64,000 nt of DNA. It comes from Stomoxys calcitrans. Taxonomy: Eukaryota; Arthropoda; Insecta; Diptera; Muscidae. Below the pieces are notes generated by a model. It had not been told where the DNA came from. It ran no database searches and saw only the letters and a list, made by a program, of their open reading frames with translations. This document shows, one piece after another, positions 23,691-35,312 of the stretch. Both the position numbers and the translations under genes were made by a program. The stretch lies in contig NC_081554.1 of NCBI RefSeq assembly GCF_963082655.1, positions 66,958,018 through 67,022,017 of the forward strand, read 5' to 3'. Numbering within the stretch: the first letter of the stretch is position 1; every line of letters starts with the position of its first letter.

Positions 23691-23907
23691 TCATCATCCT
23701 GTATGAGTATAAAACCTTCAACCAAATTATTTGTCTATCATACCATAATAAGATTCAAGAACTTAACCCGTATGAATACAGAATGGGAACGGGTCAAAAT
23801 TTCTGTTCAATTGCGTTATTCTCTAGAGGTTATGTATATAAAGCGTTATATCAACTGCATTAAAACATATGTAGCCTATTCGTTCTTTTATTTTATGATC
23901 AAAAGTA

Positions 23908-24144
23908 TTGGTTGCCCAAAAAGTAATTGCGGATTTTTCATATAGTTGGCGTTGACAAATTTTTTCACAGCTTGTGACTCTGCAATTGCATTCTTTCTTC
24001 TGTCAGTTATCAGCTGCAACTTTTAGCTTGCTTTAGAAAAAAAGGTGTAAAAAAAGTATATTTGATTAAAGTTCATTCTAAGTTTTATTAAAAATGCATT
24101 TACTTTCTTTTAAAAAATCCGCAATTACTTTTTGGGCAACCCAA
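23908..24144. mobile_element. Mariner-type MITE, copy 3
   Basis: Same element as at 19304. TA flanks at both ends. The 5' TIR has lost one G (TTGGTTGCCC); the 3' TIR is intact. Confidence 0.93.
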
Positions 24145-24699
24145 TATTTCGACATGTTGCAAACGGAATGACAATATGCATTAACTCTATCCTGTGGTAG
24201 TAGTTTGTAAATATCTTTAGTACCAATGTTTGGTAATAATCGTTTTACACACATTTCATTTGGTGTTAAGGGTACATGTTTGTTTTAAAAGATAGCCCAA
24301 AGGTATGCTTTAACACTGGTTCATATAAATGGCCATTTCTAGACTTATATATATAAACCTAGTACAGAACTAGATAGTTAGGTGGCGCTAATCAACGGTA
24401 CATTTTATACCCACCACCATGGGCGGTAGTGTGGTACTTACCATAGGGGCGTTTTCATAATGAATTCGATATAAATACAACATACCAATGTACGGCCCTT
24501 GAAGACTTCTCACCTAAAAGTATCCGATAAGATTTCTACTATGGTTGGTGTTGTGGTCAGTGTTGTCGTTTTTAGTAGGTTCCTACCAAAATTCGTAGGT
24601 TTTTATTCTCTTGGTAGGCTGACCTCAATTTTTTGTAGGTTTTGTCGCAACATATAAAAACCTATTTTTGTTTGCTGAAAAAATAGCCGTGGATAACTA
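24145..24699. other. Unassigned DNA between two MITEs
   Basis: A head-like TTATACCCACCACCATGGGCGG occurs at 24408 without a following DINE body. A GTAGGTTT word recurs around 24570-24640. Nothing else is recognised. Confidence 0.4.
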
Positions 24700-24815
24700 T
24701 TGGGTTCCCAAAAAGTAATTGCGGATTTTTCATATAGTCGGCGTTGACAAATTTTTTTCACAGCTTGTGACTCTGTAATTGCATTCTTTCTTCTGTCAGT
24801 TATCAGCTGTTACTT
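24700..24815. mobile_element. Mariner-type MITE, copy 4, truncated
   Basis: The left half of the MITE (TTGGGTTCCCAAAAAGTAA to CAGTTATCAGCTGTTACTT) stops abruptly at 24815, where GGGGGGTTG begins a different repeat. The right half is absent. Confidence 0.9.
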
Positions 24816-25416
24816 GGGGGGTTGTTTTTGGAAGGGGCGGCCCCCCTACACTAGGTCCCACATTTGGATATCAGATTCGCATTCTCTATTTAAATACCTT
24901 TTATTTGGAACCCATATTGCCATTATCAGTAAATAAGTCCTGTTTAGGGGGTTTTGTGCAAAGGGGTGCACCCCCAGAAACTTGGTCCCGCATTTGGATA
25001 CCAAATTCATATTCAACTAGCAAATACCTCTCGTTTGAGTCCCATATTGCCAAAGCCGGTAAATACGTCCGATTTAGGGGTGTTTTGGTGGTTGGGGTGG
25101 TCCCCCAAACACTTAGTCCGACAATTGGATATCAAATACGCTTTTTTCAAATAAATACCTTTCATTTGAGTCCCATATTATCATGATTGGTGTATATATA
25201 AATATGGTAGGTTTTTGGCGTGGGGCTGCCCCCCTAGCAACCCCAACCATCACCGAGATCTCAGGGTAAGGGGGAGGGTCCGCCCCCCTTCAGATTTCAA
25301 AAAATTTAATGCCCTATTCTCACCAGGGGATCATTATGCACCATCTGTGAAAATTTCAAGAAAATCGGTTCAGCTGTTTTTGAGTCTATAAGGAACACAA
25401 ACACTAATTGATTATT
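24816..25416 (+). repeat. 130-bp tandem repeat family with C-rich blocks and a conserved 3' end
   Basis: Three diverged units at about 130-bp spacing, marked by GGTCCCACATTTGGATATC (24853), GGTCCCGCATTTGGATACC (24983) and AGTCCGACAATTGGATATC (25114), each with a CCTTT(T/C)ATTTG..(A/G)(A/G)CCCATATT block. Then come GAGATCTCAGG, a CCCCCCTT block and a 3' domain (GAAAATTTCAAGAAAATCGG, TTGAGTCTATAAGGAACACA). That 3' domain recurs at 48540-48690. It is probably a mobile element of unknown class; no ORF. Confidence 0.7.
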
Positions 25417-26965
25417 ATACCCTCCACCATAGGATGGAGGTATATTAATTTGGTCATTCTGTTTGTAACTCCTCGAAATATTCGTCTAAGTCCCCATAAA
25501 GAATATATATTCTTGATCGTCATGACATTTTAAGTCGATCTAGCCATGCCCGTCTGTTCGTCCGTCTGTCTGTCCGTCCGTCTGTCCGTCCGTCCGTCTG
25601 TCCGTCCGTCTGTCCGTCCGTCTGTCTGTCGAAAGTACGTTAACTTTCGAAGGAGTAAAACTAGCCGCTTGAAATTTTGCACGAATTCTTTTTATAAGTG
25701 TAGGTCGGTTGGGATTGTAAATGGGCTATATCGGTCCATGTTTTGATATAGCTGCCATATAAACCGATCTGGGATCTTGACCTCTTAAGCCGCTAGAGGG
25801 CACAATTCTTATCCGATTTAGCTGAAATTTTACATGAGGTGTTTTGTTATGACTCTCAACAACTGTGCTGAGTATAATTCAAATCGGTCCATAACCTGAT
25901 ATAGCTGCCATATAAACCTATCTGGGGTCTTGACTTCTTTACCCACTAGAGGGCGCAATTATTATCCAATTTGGTTGACATTTTGCACGAAGTGTTTTGT
26001 TATGTCTTTCAACAACTGTGCTGAGCATAGTTCAAATCGGTCCATAACCTGACGTAGCTGTCATATAAACCTATCGGGGTCTTGACTTCTTGAGCCACTA
26101 GAAGGCGTAATTATTATGCGATTTGGCTGTAGTTTTGCACGTGGTGTTTTGTTATGACTTCCAATAATTGTGCTAAGAATAGTCCAAATCGGTCCAAAAC
26201 CTCATATAGCTGCCATATAAACCGATCCGGGGTCTTGACTTATTGAGCCACTAGAGGGCGCAATTATTATCCGATTTAGCTGAAATTTAGAATGAGGTGT
26301 TTTGTTTTAATTTTCAACATCTGTGCTAAGAATAGTTCAAATCGGTCCATAACCCGATATAGCTGCCACATAAACCAATATGGGATATTGATCTCTTAAG
26401 TCGCTAGAGGGCACAATTCTTATCCGATTTAGCTGAAATTTAGCATGAGGTGTTTTGTTATGACTTTCAACAACTGTGCTAAGAATAGTTCAAATCGGTT
26501 CATAACCTGATATAGCTGCCATATAAACCGATCTGGGGTCTTTACTTCTTGAGCCGCTAGAGGGCGCAATTATTATGCGATTTGGTTGAAATTTTGCATG
26601 AGGTGTTTTGTTATGACTTTTAACAACTGTGCTAAGAATAGTTGGAATCGGTCCATTACCTGATATAGCTGTCATATAAACCGATCTGTGGTCTTGACTT
26701 CTTGAGACTCTAAAGGGCGCAAGTATTATCCGATTTGGCTGAAATTTTGTACAATGGCTTATCTGATGACCTTTAACATACGTGTCGAATATTGTATGCG
26801 TTGTTTTATAGCCTAACCGATAAACCGATCTCCCTATTTTACTTCTTCAGCCCCTAAAGTGCCCAATTCTTACTAGCTTTGGCTGAAATTTTACACAATG
26901 ACTTCTACTATGGTGGAGGGTATATAAGGTTCGGCCCGGCCGAACTTAGCACACTTTTACTTGTT
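25417..26965 (+). mobile_element. DINE element I (type 2, complete)
   Basis: Head TATACCCTCCACCATAGG at 25417, and tail TATGGTGGAGGGTATATAAGG with hairpin TTCGGCCCGGCCGAA, ending CTTTTACTTGTT at 26965. About eight monomers of about 153 bp lie between. A CCGTCTGT-type octamer array expands the head (25549-25630). Confidence 0.92.
25549..25630 (+). repeat. CCGTCYGT microsatellite in DINE head
   Basis: A run of four- and eight-base steps (CCGT/CTGT) inside the conserved head block, where most copies have only two to four steps. Confidence 0.9.
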
Positions 26966-27937
26966 TTATATGTAAGATTCGATAAGTGGCTGACCCCTTT
27001 CATTTGCACATGAACTTTCCCTTATCTGGTGATGTGCATTTGCATCACTACCCACTATGCAACTTAAGGCATAAATTTACCCCCAACCACAAAAGTCAGC
27101 ATTTGACAGATTGTTGCTTAGCTGTTGAAACACCGAATTTCCTTCTAACTGCCTGAATGCATTAGCAAACCGGGCATATCAAATCCTTCAATTCCAGACG
27201 ATTTCATCTCATTAACATTTAAATTACAAACTCGACATAAACAGTTCTTGTTAACATGAGCACTTTGCCTCTGGCCTCAAATATTCTCGATTTCAAAGTA
27301 CAAAATTACAACGTTCTTGCACCTCATTAAAACGAGTCGTACCTCACGTGAGCAAAAGCTTGTCCTTCGAGCCCTATCCACACTGACAGTTCCTTTTGCA
27401 ATTCCAATAACATGTCATTGGGAAAAATGAAAAAATCAAGCAAAAAAGATGAAAAGAAGAAAAAGGCAAAAAAAAAATTTATCAAAACTTCAAATAATTG
27501 TCACCATTTCCATAAAGCAACGTGACTTGCAAATGCACACCTCGACAAATGCTACCCCTGCCGACACTTGCAGAAACAGCACTTGGATGCTCTTCAAGTG
27601 GAAAAATCCTTCTCAACGCAAATTTTCATAAACACAAGCGACAAGTGGAACAGGGGTAACAACATCAACAACAACAACACAGCAAATGTGGCGAAAGAGT
27701 CTTTAGATGTGCTCCTTAATAAACGCACGTCCTTACCTCTTAATCAGGGAAATAAACGTGGAGGTGTCAGCATAGGGGTCGCACCGCATTGTCGATGGAA
27801 ATTATACTCGCACACAGTTGAGGGATATTGAAAAGTATTGAATTTATTAGGGCGGAATGAAAAGCTTTTGTGCCCTTTGTATACTAATTAAAATCAGGGT
27901 ATGGCTACATGATTGCTTGCGTACATGGGAGGGGGGA
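26966..27937. other. Unique DNA, no gene supported
   Basis: Apparently single copy. Two overlapping plus-strand ORFs (60 and 87 codons, 27449-27831) have no motif. An A-rich stretch lies near 27440-27480. Confidence 0.4.
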
Positions 27938-29308
27938 GTAATAAAGTAAGTTCGGTCGGGCCGAATTTTATATACCCTTCACCATGGATTGCAATGCGCG
28001 GTATCCTTTCTAGGCAAACAAGGGATAATGGATAAGAATTGTTATGCTATTGGACCTATAACAGGTTATAGACCGATATTGTCATTGCAAAAGTTTTCGT
28101 GCATTTCGACAGGGTAGCCCTGTAGTAGCGCAATAAGAACAAGTTATAGTCCGATTCGGACCATAAATAAATTGAATGCTGAACAAGTCATTTCAGTCCA
28201 TTCGGATAAGAATTGCGCCTTGTACGGGCTCAAGAAGCAAACTCGGAAGATCGGTTCATATGGGAGCTGTATCAAGCTATTGATCAATTCAGGTCATATT
28301 GGACACGTACGTTGAAGGTCATAGAAGAAGCTGTTCCACAAAATTTCTGCCAAATCGGTTGAGAACTGCGCCCTCTAGAGGCTCAGGAAGTCAAGATCGC
28401 AGATCGGTTTATATGGCAGCTATATCAGGGTATGGACCGATTAAGACCATACTTCGCGTAAATGTTGAAAGTGATACCAAAACACCACGTACAAAATTAC
28501 AGCCAAATCGGATAGGAATTTCGCGCCTTCTAAAAGCTCAAGAAGTCAAGACCCAAGATCGATTTATATGGCAGCTATACCAGGTTATGGACCGATTTGA
28601 ATCATACTTAGCACAGTCGTTACGTTCAAAATTTCAGCCAAATCGGATAAGAATTGCTCCTTCTAGAGGCTCAAGAAGTCAAGATCCCAGATCGGGTTAT
28701 ATGGCAGCTATATCAGGTTATTAACCGATTTCAACCATACCTAGCACAGTTGTTGGAAGTGATACCAAAACACCAGGTGCAAAATTGCAGCCAAATCGGA
28801 TAAGAATTTCTCCTTCTAGAGGATCAAGAAGTCAAGACCCCAGATCGGTATATATGGCAGCTATATCAGGTTATTAACCGAATTCAACCATACTTAGCAC
28901 AGTTGTTGGAAGTGATACCAAAACACTACGTGCAAAATATCAGCCCAATCGGACTTGAATTGCGCCCTCAAGAGGCTCAAGAAGTCAAGACCCCAGATCG
29001 GTTTATATGGCAGCTATATCAAAACATGGGCCGATATGGCCCATTTACAATCCCAACCGATCTACACTAGTAACAAGTATTTGTGTAAAATTTTAAGCGG
29101 CTAGCTTTACTCCTTCGATAGTAAGCGTGCTTTCGACAGACAGACGGACGGATGGACGGACAGACCGACGGACATGGCTAGATCGACTTAAAATGACATG
29201 AAAATCAAGAATATATATCCTTAATGGGGTCTTAGACGCATATTTCGATGTGTTACAAACATAATGACGAAATGAGTATACCCCCATCCTATGGTGGAGG
29301 GTATAAAA
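27938..29308 (-). mobile_element. DINE element J (type 2, complete, inverted)
   Basis: Inverted tail at 27938 (AGTTCGGTCGGGCCGAA, CCCTTCACCATGGATTGC) and inverted head ending at 29308 (CCCCCATCCTATGGTGGAGGGTATAA). About six monomers near 150 bp with CTCTAGAGGCTCAAGAAGTCAAGA. Confidence 0.9.
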
Positions 29309-29935
29309 ATTGGGAGATGGAAGCTATATCAGGTTATAGACAGACTCATATCTACACCTAGATGGAAGGTCATAGGAAGAGAAGTCGTTGTGCAAAATTT
29401 TAGCCAAATCGGATAAGAACGGCGCCCTATGGGGGCTCAAGAAGTGCAATAACTAAATCGGTTTTATGGAAGCTATATCAAGTTTAAGACTGATTCAAAG
29501 TCAAAGAAGATGTCATTGTGTGAATCTTCAGACTAATTTCAAAAGAATTGCTCCCTATGGACATTGGGCGTAGGTTGAGGGTCATAAAGAAGTCATTGTG
29601 CTAAATTTCAGCTAAATCCGAAGAGAGGCCCCCTCTAGAGGCTCAAGAAATAAAATCGGTAGATTGGTTATATGAAAGGGTTTTCTTATGACTGTCGACA
29701 TTACTGGTGAATTTCATAGAAATCGGCCCAGATATAGATAAAGCTGATATATATGTATATCGCCCGATTTTTGCTCGAAATGTGCTATGGCTTGTTTAAT
29801 TACCCATCTGAAAACATCCGCCAAGTTCCATCAATATTGGTTCAGAATTAGATATAGCTCCCACTTTGTACCTATAGTGTAGGTGTAGGGTATTATCAAG
29901 TCGGCACCGCCCGACTATTGCCTTCCTTACTGGTT
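29309..29935. mobile_element. DINE patchwork K (type 2 inverted, then type 3 tail)
   Basis: 29309-29680 is inverted type 2 body. From 29690 a plus-strand type 3 end follows (GAATTTCATAGAAATCGGCCCAG, CGCCCGATTTTTGC, GTGTAGGGTATTAT). It finishes in the alternative hairpin GTCGGCACCGCCCGAC and CCTTCCTTACTGG at 29935. The same ending is at about 48470. Confidence 0.7.
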
Positions 29936-30096
29936 TCTATGATATCAAGTACGGTCTGTATCGCTTTATAAGTTCCGCATTCATTCTGACAACATGACCT
30001 AGCCACCACAACAGTTGTATTTTGATACGTTTGACTATACTATTGTCGTTGTATAGTCGTGGTTCATACGACGGCGATACTCTCCATTCGGGTACA
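29936..30096 (-). pseudogene. RTE-type LINE, C-terminal RT fragment
   Basis: Minus strand gives EYRRRMNH and, after a frameshift, IVKRIKIQLLWWLGHVVRMN. The KRIKIQ.L.WLGHVVRM motif is characteristic of the C-terminal region of RTE/BovB-type LINE proteins. It may be a relative of the endonuclease fragment at 53640-54110. Confidence 0.72.
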
Positions 30097-30178
30097 ACCA
30101 AATTTCCCAAGAATATTTCATTAAGGAACAGGGAATACTTCTCTCATATCAATGAGTGCAGTCCGATTTAAGTTGAAG
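30097..30178 (-). mobile_element. SINE fragment
   Basis: About 80 bp of the SINE 3' body (ATTTCATTAAGGAACAGGG, ATCAATGAGTGCAGTCCGATT), without the tRNA head. Confidence 0.65.
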
Positions 30179-30561
30179 AACTACGCCCTCTAGAGGCTCA
30201 AGAAATAATATCGGGAGATTGGTTATATGAGAGCTATACCAGGTTATGGACCGATTCAAACCATATCTGACGCGTACGTTCATAGAAAAAGTCACTGTGC
30301 ACAGCTTCAGACAAATCAGATTATAGTAACACAAGATTTGCGCCCTCTAGAGGCTCAACAAGTTTAATCAGGAGATTGGTTTATATGGGAGCTATATATA
30401 AATATGGAACGATCTGGCGCATTTGAAATCCCAATCGACCTACAGTAAAAGAAAGTACTTAAGCGAAATTTCCAGTACCTAGCTTAACTGCTTCGAAATT
30501 TAGCGTGCTTTCCACAGACGAACAGACGGACAGACAGACGGACAGACGGACAGACGGACAG

Positions 30562-30607
<46 letters not shown>

Positions 30608-30790
30608 GGACAGACGGACAGACAGACGGACAGACAGACAGACAGACCGACGGACAGACGGAAGGACAGGGCTAGATGGACTTGAAATGTCTTGACGATC
30701 AAGAATATATTGACTTTTTGGGATATATTTCGATGTGTTACAAGTGGAATAACGATGTTAGTATACCCCCATGCTATGAGGGAGGGTATA
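30179..30790 (-). mobile_element. DINE element L (type 2, head end only)
   Basis: Inverted monomers from about 30179 and an inverted head ending in CCCCCATGCTATGAGGGAGGGTATAA. The tail is missing. The head holds a long GACAGACG array. Confidence 0.8.
30513..30665 (-). repeat. GACAGACG-type octamer microsatellite
   Basis: About 150 bp of GACAGACG/GACA steps inside the head of the flanking DINE. It is the reverse complement of the arrays at 25549 and 31061. Confidence 0.92.
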
Positions 30791-31060
30791 AAAAAAAGTT
30801 TCATTTTCAACAACTTAAATCTAACAATGAGTGTAGCCTCCATCATGAGGTGGAGGGTACTTATTTCTTGATGAAATATTTATTTAAATGGATATAAATT
30901 TATATATGTACATACATATGTATTTTTTATACCCTCCACCGAAAGATGAGAGTATATTCATTTTGTCATTCCGTTTGCAACACATCGAAATATCCATTTC
31001 CGACACTCTTAAGTATATGTAATTTTGATCAGCGAAAACATCTAAGACGATCAAGCCATT

Positions 31061-31235
31061 TCCGTCCGTCTGTCCGTCCGTCTATCCTTCCGTCTGTCCG
31101 TCCGTCTATCCGTCCGTCTATCCTTCCGTCTGTCCGTCCGTCTGTCCGTCCGTCTGTCCGTCCGTCCGTCCGTCCGTTCGTCTGTCCGTCTGTCTGTCTG
31201 TCCGTTCGTCTGCCCGACCTTCTGTCCTCTGTCTG
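31061..31235 (+). repeat. CCGTCTGT/CCGTCTAT octamer array
   Basis: About 175 bp of CCGTCTGT, CCGTCTAT and CCTTCCGT steps in the head of element M. Confidence 0.92.
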
Positions 31236-31623
31236 TTGAAATCACGCTACAGTCTTTAAAAATAGAGATATTGAGCTGAAATTTTGCACAGATTCTCTTT
31301 GTCCATAAGCAGGTTAAGTTTGAAGATGGGCTATATCGGACTATATCTTGATATAGCCCCCATATAGACCGATCGGCCAATTTAAAGTTTTAGGCACATA
31401 AAAGCCACATTTATTATCCGATTTTGCTGAAATTTGGGACAGTGAGTTGTGTTAGGCCCTTCGACATCCTTCTTCAATTTTGCCCAGATTGGTCTAGATT
31501 TGGATATAGCTGCCATATAGACCGATTCGTCAATTTAGGGTCTTAGGCCCATAAAAGCCGCACTTATTATCCGATTTTGCATAAATTTGGGACAGTGAGT
31601 TGTGTTAGGCACCTCGACATCAT

Positions 31624-32556
31624 TGTCATACCCTCCACCATAGAAAAGGGCACACTAATTTCGTCATTCTGTCTGTAACTACTCGAAATATTCGTCTGAG
31701 ACCCCATAAAGTATATATATTCTTGTTCGTCGTGACATTTTATGTCGATCTAACCATGTCCGTCCGTCTGTCTGTCAAAAGCACGCTAACTTTCGAAGGA
31801 GTAAAGTCAGCCGCCTGAAAGTTTGCACAAATACTTCTTATTAGTGTAGGTCGGTTGGGCCATATCGGTCCATAACCTGATATAGCTGCCACATAAACCG
31901 ATCTTGGATCTTGACTTCTTGAACCTCTAGAGGGCGCAATTCTTATTCGATTTGAATGAAATTTTGCACTACATGTTTTGTTGTGATATCCAACAACTGA
32001 ACCAAGTATGTTTCAAATCGGTCCATAATTTGATATAGATGTAATTCAAACCGATCTTGGGTTTTGACTTCTTGACCTCTTGAGGGCGCAATTCCTATTC
32101 GATTTTGCTGAAATCTTGCATGACGTTATTCTTATCCGATTGGAATGGTATGGTTCAAATCGGTTCATAACCTGGTATAGCTGCCATATAAACCGATCTT
32201 TGATCTTGACTTCTTAGGCCTCTAGAGGGCGCAATTCTTATCTGATTTGAATGAAGTTTTGTAACTTTGTACGACGGATCCTCTCATGCCGTCAATATAC
32301 GTGTTTATTATGGTCTGAATCCGACTATAGCCTGATACAGCTCCCATATAAATCGATCTCTTTATTTTACTTCTTGAGCCCCCAAAGGGCGCAATTCGAA
32401 TTCGAATTGGCTGACATTTTACACAGGTCTCCAACATATAATTTAATTGTGGTCCAAACCGGACCATATCTTGATATCGCTCTAATAGCAGAACAAATCT
32501 TTTCTTATACCCTGTTTTGCCTAAGAAGAGATGCCGGGAAAAGAACACGACACGAA
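31624..32556 (+). mobile_element. Type 2 DINE nested in element M
   Basis: At 31624 a type 1 monomer is broken and a type 2 head starts (ATACCCTCCACCATAGAAAAG, CATTCTGTCTGTAACTACTCG). It proceeds through type 2 monomers and ends in the pre-tail CCTAAGAAGAGATGCCGGG at about 32540, without the hairpin. Type 1 monomers resume with GATATAGGTGTATATAGACCG. Confidence 0.8.
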
Positions 32557-32836
32557 CACGGTCCAGATGTAGATATAGGTGTATATAGACCGATCTCTAG
32601 GTTTAAGGTCTTAAGCCCATAAAAGGTGCATTTCTTGCTCGATTTCGGCGAAATTTGGGACAGTGAGTTGTGTTCGAGGTGCCACATCTTTTATATTTTA
32701 ATTTGGCCCAGATCGGTTCAGATTTGGATATAGCTGCCATATAGACCGATCTCTCGATTTATGGTGTTGAGGCCATGAAAGGCGCATTTATTATTCGATT
32801 TCTTCGAAATTTGAGGTAGTGGGTTGTGTTAGGTTC

Positions 32837-35164
32837 TTCGATATATTTCTGCAATTTGGCCGAGATCAGATCAGATTTGAATGTAGCTGCCATATAGACC
32901 GATCTCTCGATTCAAATACTTAGGCCCATAAAAGGCCGATTTATTGTCTGATTTCGCCGAAATTTGAGACAGTGTGTTGTGTTAGGCCCTTCGATATCCT
33001 TCTTCCATCTGACTTAGATCGGTTCACATATAGATATAGCTGCCATATATACCGATCCGCCGATTTAAGGTCTTGGGCCCAAAAAAAGGCGCATTTATTG
33101 TTTGATTTTGCCAAAATTTGGGACAGTGAGTTATGCTAGGCTACTCGACATCCTTCTTCAATATGCCACAGATCGGTACAGATTTGGATATAGCTGCCAT
33201 ATAGACCGATCTCTCGTTTTATGGTATTGGGCCCATAAAAGGCGCATTTATTGTCCGATTTCGTCGAAATCTGACCTAGTGACTTATGTTAGGCTTTTCG
33301 ACATCCTTGTCGTATATGGTTCAGATCGGTTCAGATTTGGATACAGCTGCCATATAGACCGGTTTCTCGATTTATTGTTTTGAGGCCATAAAAGGCGGAT
33401 TTATTGTCTGATTTCTTCGAAATTTGAGATAGTGAGTTGTATTAGGCTCTTCGACACATGTCTGTAATTTGGCCCAGACCAGTTCAAATTTGGATATAGC
33501 TACCATATAGACCGATCTCTCGATTTATGGTTTTGAACCCATAAAAGGCGCATTTATTGTTCGATGTTGCCGACAATCAGTTGTATTAGGCCCTTTGACA
33601 TCCCTTTTTAATTTGGCTCAGATCGGTCCAGATTTGGATATAGCTGCCATATAGACCGATCTCTTGATTTGGCCACTTGGCCACCTAAAATTTGGATTTA
33701 TAATTCGATTTCGCTGAAATTTGACACAGTGACTTATGTTAGGCTTGTCGACATACGCATCGTATATGGTCTATATTTGGATATAGCTACCAAAAACACC
33801 AATATTTTTTCTACAAAATTGTTCAATGACTTTACTTATTAGACCACTCAATGTCCGTGCTGAATTTGGTCCAAACTGGACCTTATTTCGATATATCTGC
33901 TATGGGGACATAAATTAGGCATTTTTCACCGGAATATGACGAAATGTGGTTTACATATATACCCGAGGTGGTGGGTATCTAAAGTTCGGCCCGGCCGATA
34001 TATTCGATATATTTCTGCAATTTGGCCGAGATCAGATCAGATTTGAATGTAGCTGCCATGTAGACCGATCTCTCGATTCAAATACTTAGGCCCATAAAAG
34101 GCCGATTTATTGTCTGATTTCGCCGAAATTTGAGACAGTGTGTTGTGTTAGGCCCTTCGATATCCTTCTTCCATCTGACTTAGATCGGTTCACATATAGA
34201 TATTGCTGCCATATATACCGATCCGCCGATTTAAGGTCTTGGGCCCAAAAAAAGGCGCATTTATTGTTTGATTTTGCCAAAATTTGGGACAGTGAGTTAT
34301 GCTAGGCTACTCGACATCCTTCTTCAATATGCCACAGATCGGTACAGATTTGGATATAGCTGCCATATAGACCGATCTCTCGTTTTATGGTATTGGGCCC
34401 ATAAAAGGCGCATTTATTGTCCGATTTCGTCGAAATCTGACCTAGTGACTTATGTTAGGCTTTTCGACATCCTTGTCGTATATGGTTCAGATCGGTTCAG
34501 ATTTGGATACAGCTGCCATATAGACCGGTTTCTCGATTTATTGTTTTGAGGCCATAAAAGGCGGATTTATTGTCTGATTTCTTCGAAATTTGAGATAGTG
34601 AGTTGTATTAGGCTCTTCGACACATGTCTGTAATTTGGCCCAGACCAGTTCAAATTTGGATATAGCTACCATATAGACCGATCTCTCGATTTATGGTTTT
34701 GAACCCATAAAAGGCGCATTTATTGTTCGATGTTGCCGACAATCAGTTGTATTAGGCCCTTTGACATCCCTTTTTAATTTGGCTCAGATCGGTCCAGATT
34801 TGGATATAGCTGCCATATAGACCGATCTCTTGATTTGGCCACTTGGCCACCTAAAATTTGGATTTATAATTCGATTTCGCTGAAATTTGACACAGTGACT
34901 TATGTTAGGCTTGTCGACATACGCATCGTATATGGTCTATATTTGGATATAGCTACCAAAAACACCAATATTTTTTCTACAAAATTGTTCAATGACTTTA
35001 CTTATTAGACCACTCAATGTCCGTGCTGAATTTGGTCCAAACTGGACCTTATTTCGATATATCTGCTATGGGGACATAAATTAGGCATTTTTCACCGGAA
35101 TATGACGAAATGTGGTTTACATATATACCCGAGGTGGTGGGTATCTAAAGTTCGGCCCGGCCGA
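32837..35164 (+). repeat. 1166-bp near-identical tandem duplication
   Basis: 32837-33998 is repeated at 34003-35164 with a constant offset of 1166 bases. The differences I see are single bases (for example CCATATAG against CCATGTAG near 32895/34061, and GATATAGCTG against GATATTGCTG). The first copy includes the DINE tail up to CGGCCCGGCCGA and then jumps back to TATATTCGATATAT. Confidence 0.93.
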
Positions 35165-35312
35165 ACTTAACGCATTTTTACTTGTGTAACGTCAAATCAA
35201 TCTGAGGCATTTTAGCGCTGCCTGTCGATCTGCACACAATACTGTCGTACAAATAATCTCTTTATAATACAAGAAGATAAATATTGAGATATGTATTTAT
35301 CATGTTTTTATA

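Larger units (their letters stand above)
30925..35187 (+). mobile_element. DINE element M (type 1, giant composite)
   Basis: Head TATACCCTCCACCGAAAG near 30929, and tail ACCCGAGGTGGTGGGTATC with TTCGGCCCGGCCGAA ending at about 35187, so a complete type 1 element of 4.26 kb. It is enlarged by a type 2 DINE inserted at 31624 and by a 1.17-kb internal tandem duplication. The monomers carry GATTTGGATATAGCTGCCATATAG. All ORFs inside are translations of repeats. Confidence 0.86.

Noticed and set aside
24408..24430. DINE head (TTATACCCACCACCATGGGCGG)
   Set aside because: No following head block, monomers or tail; only a short chance or relic match.
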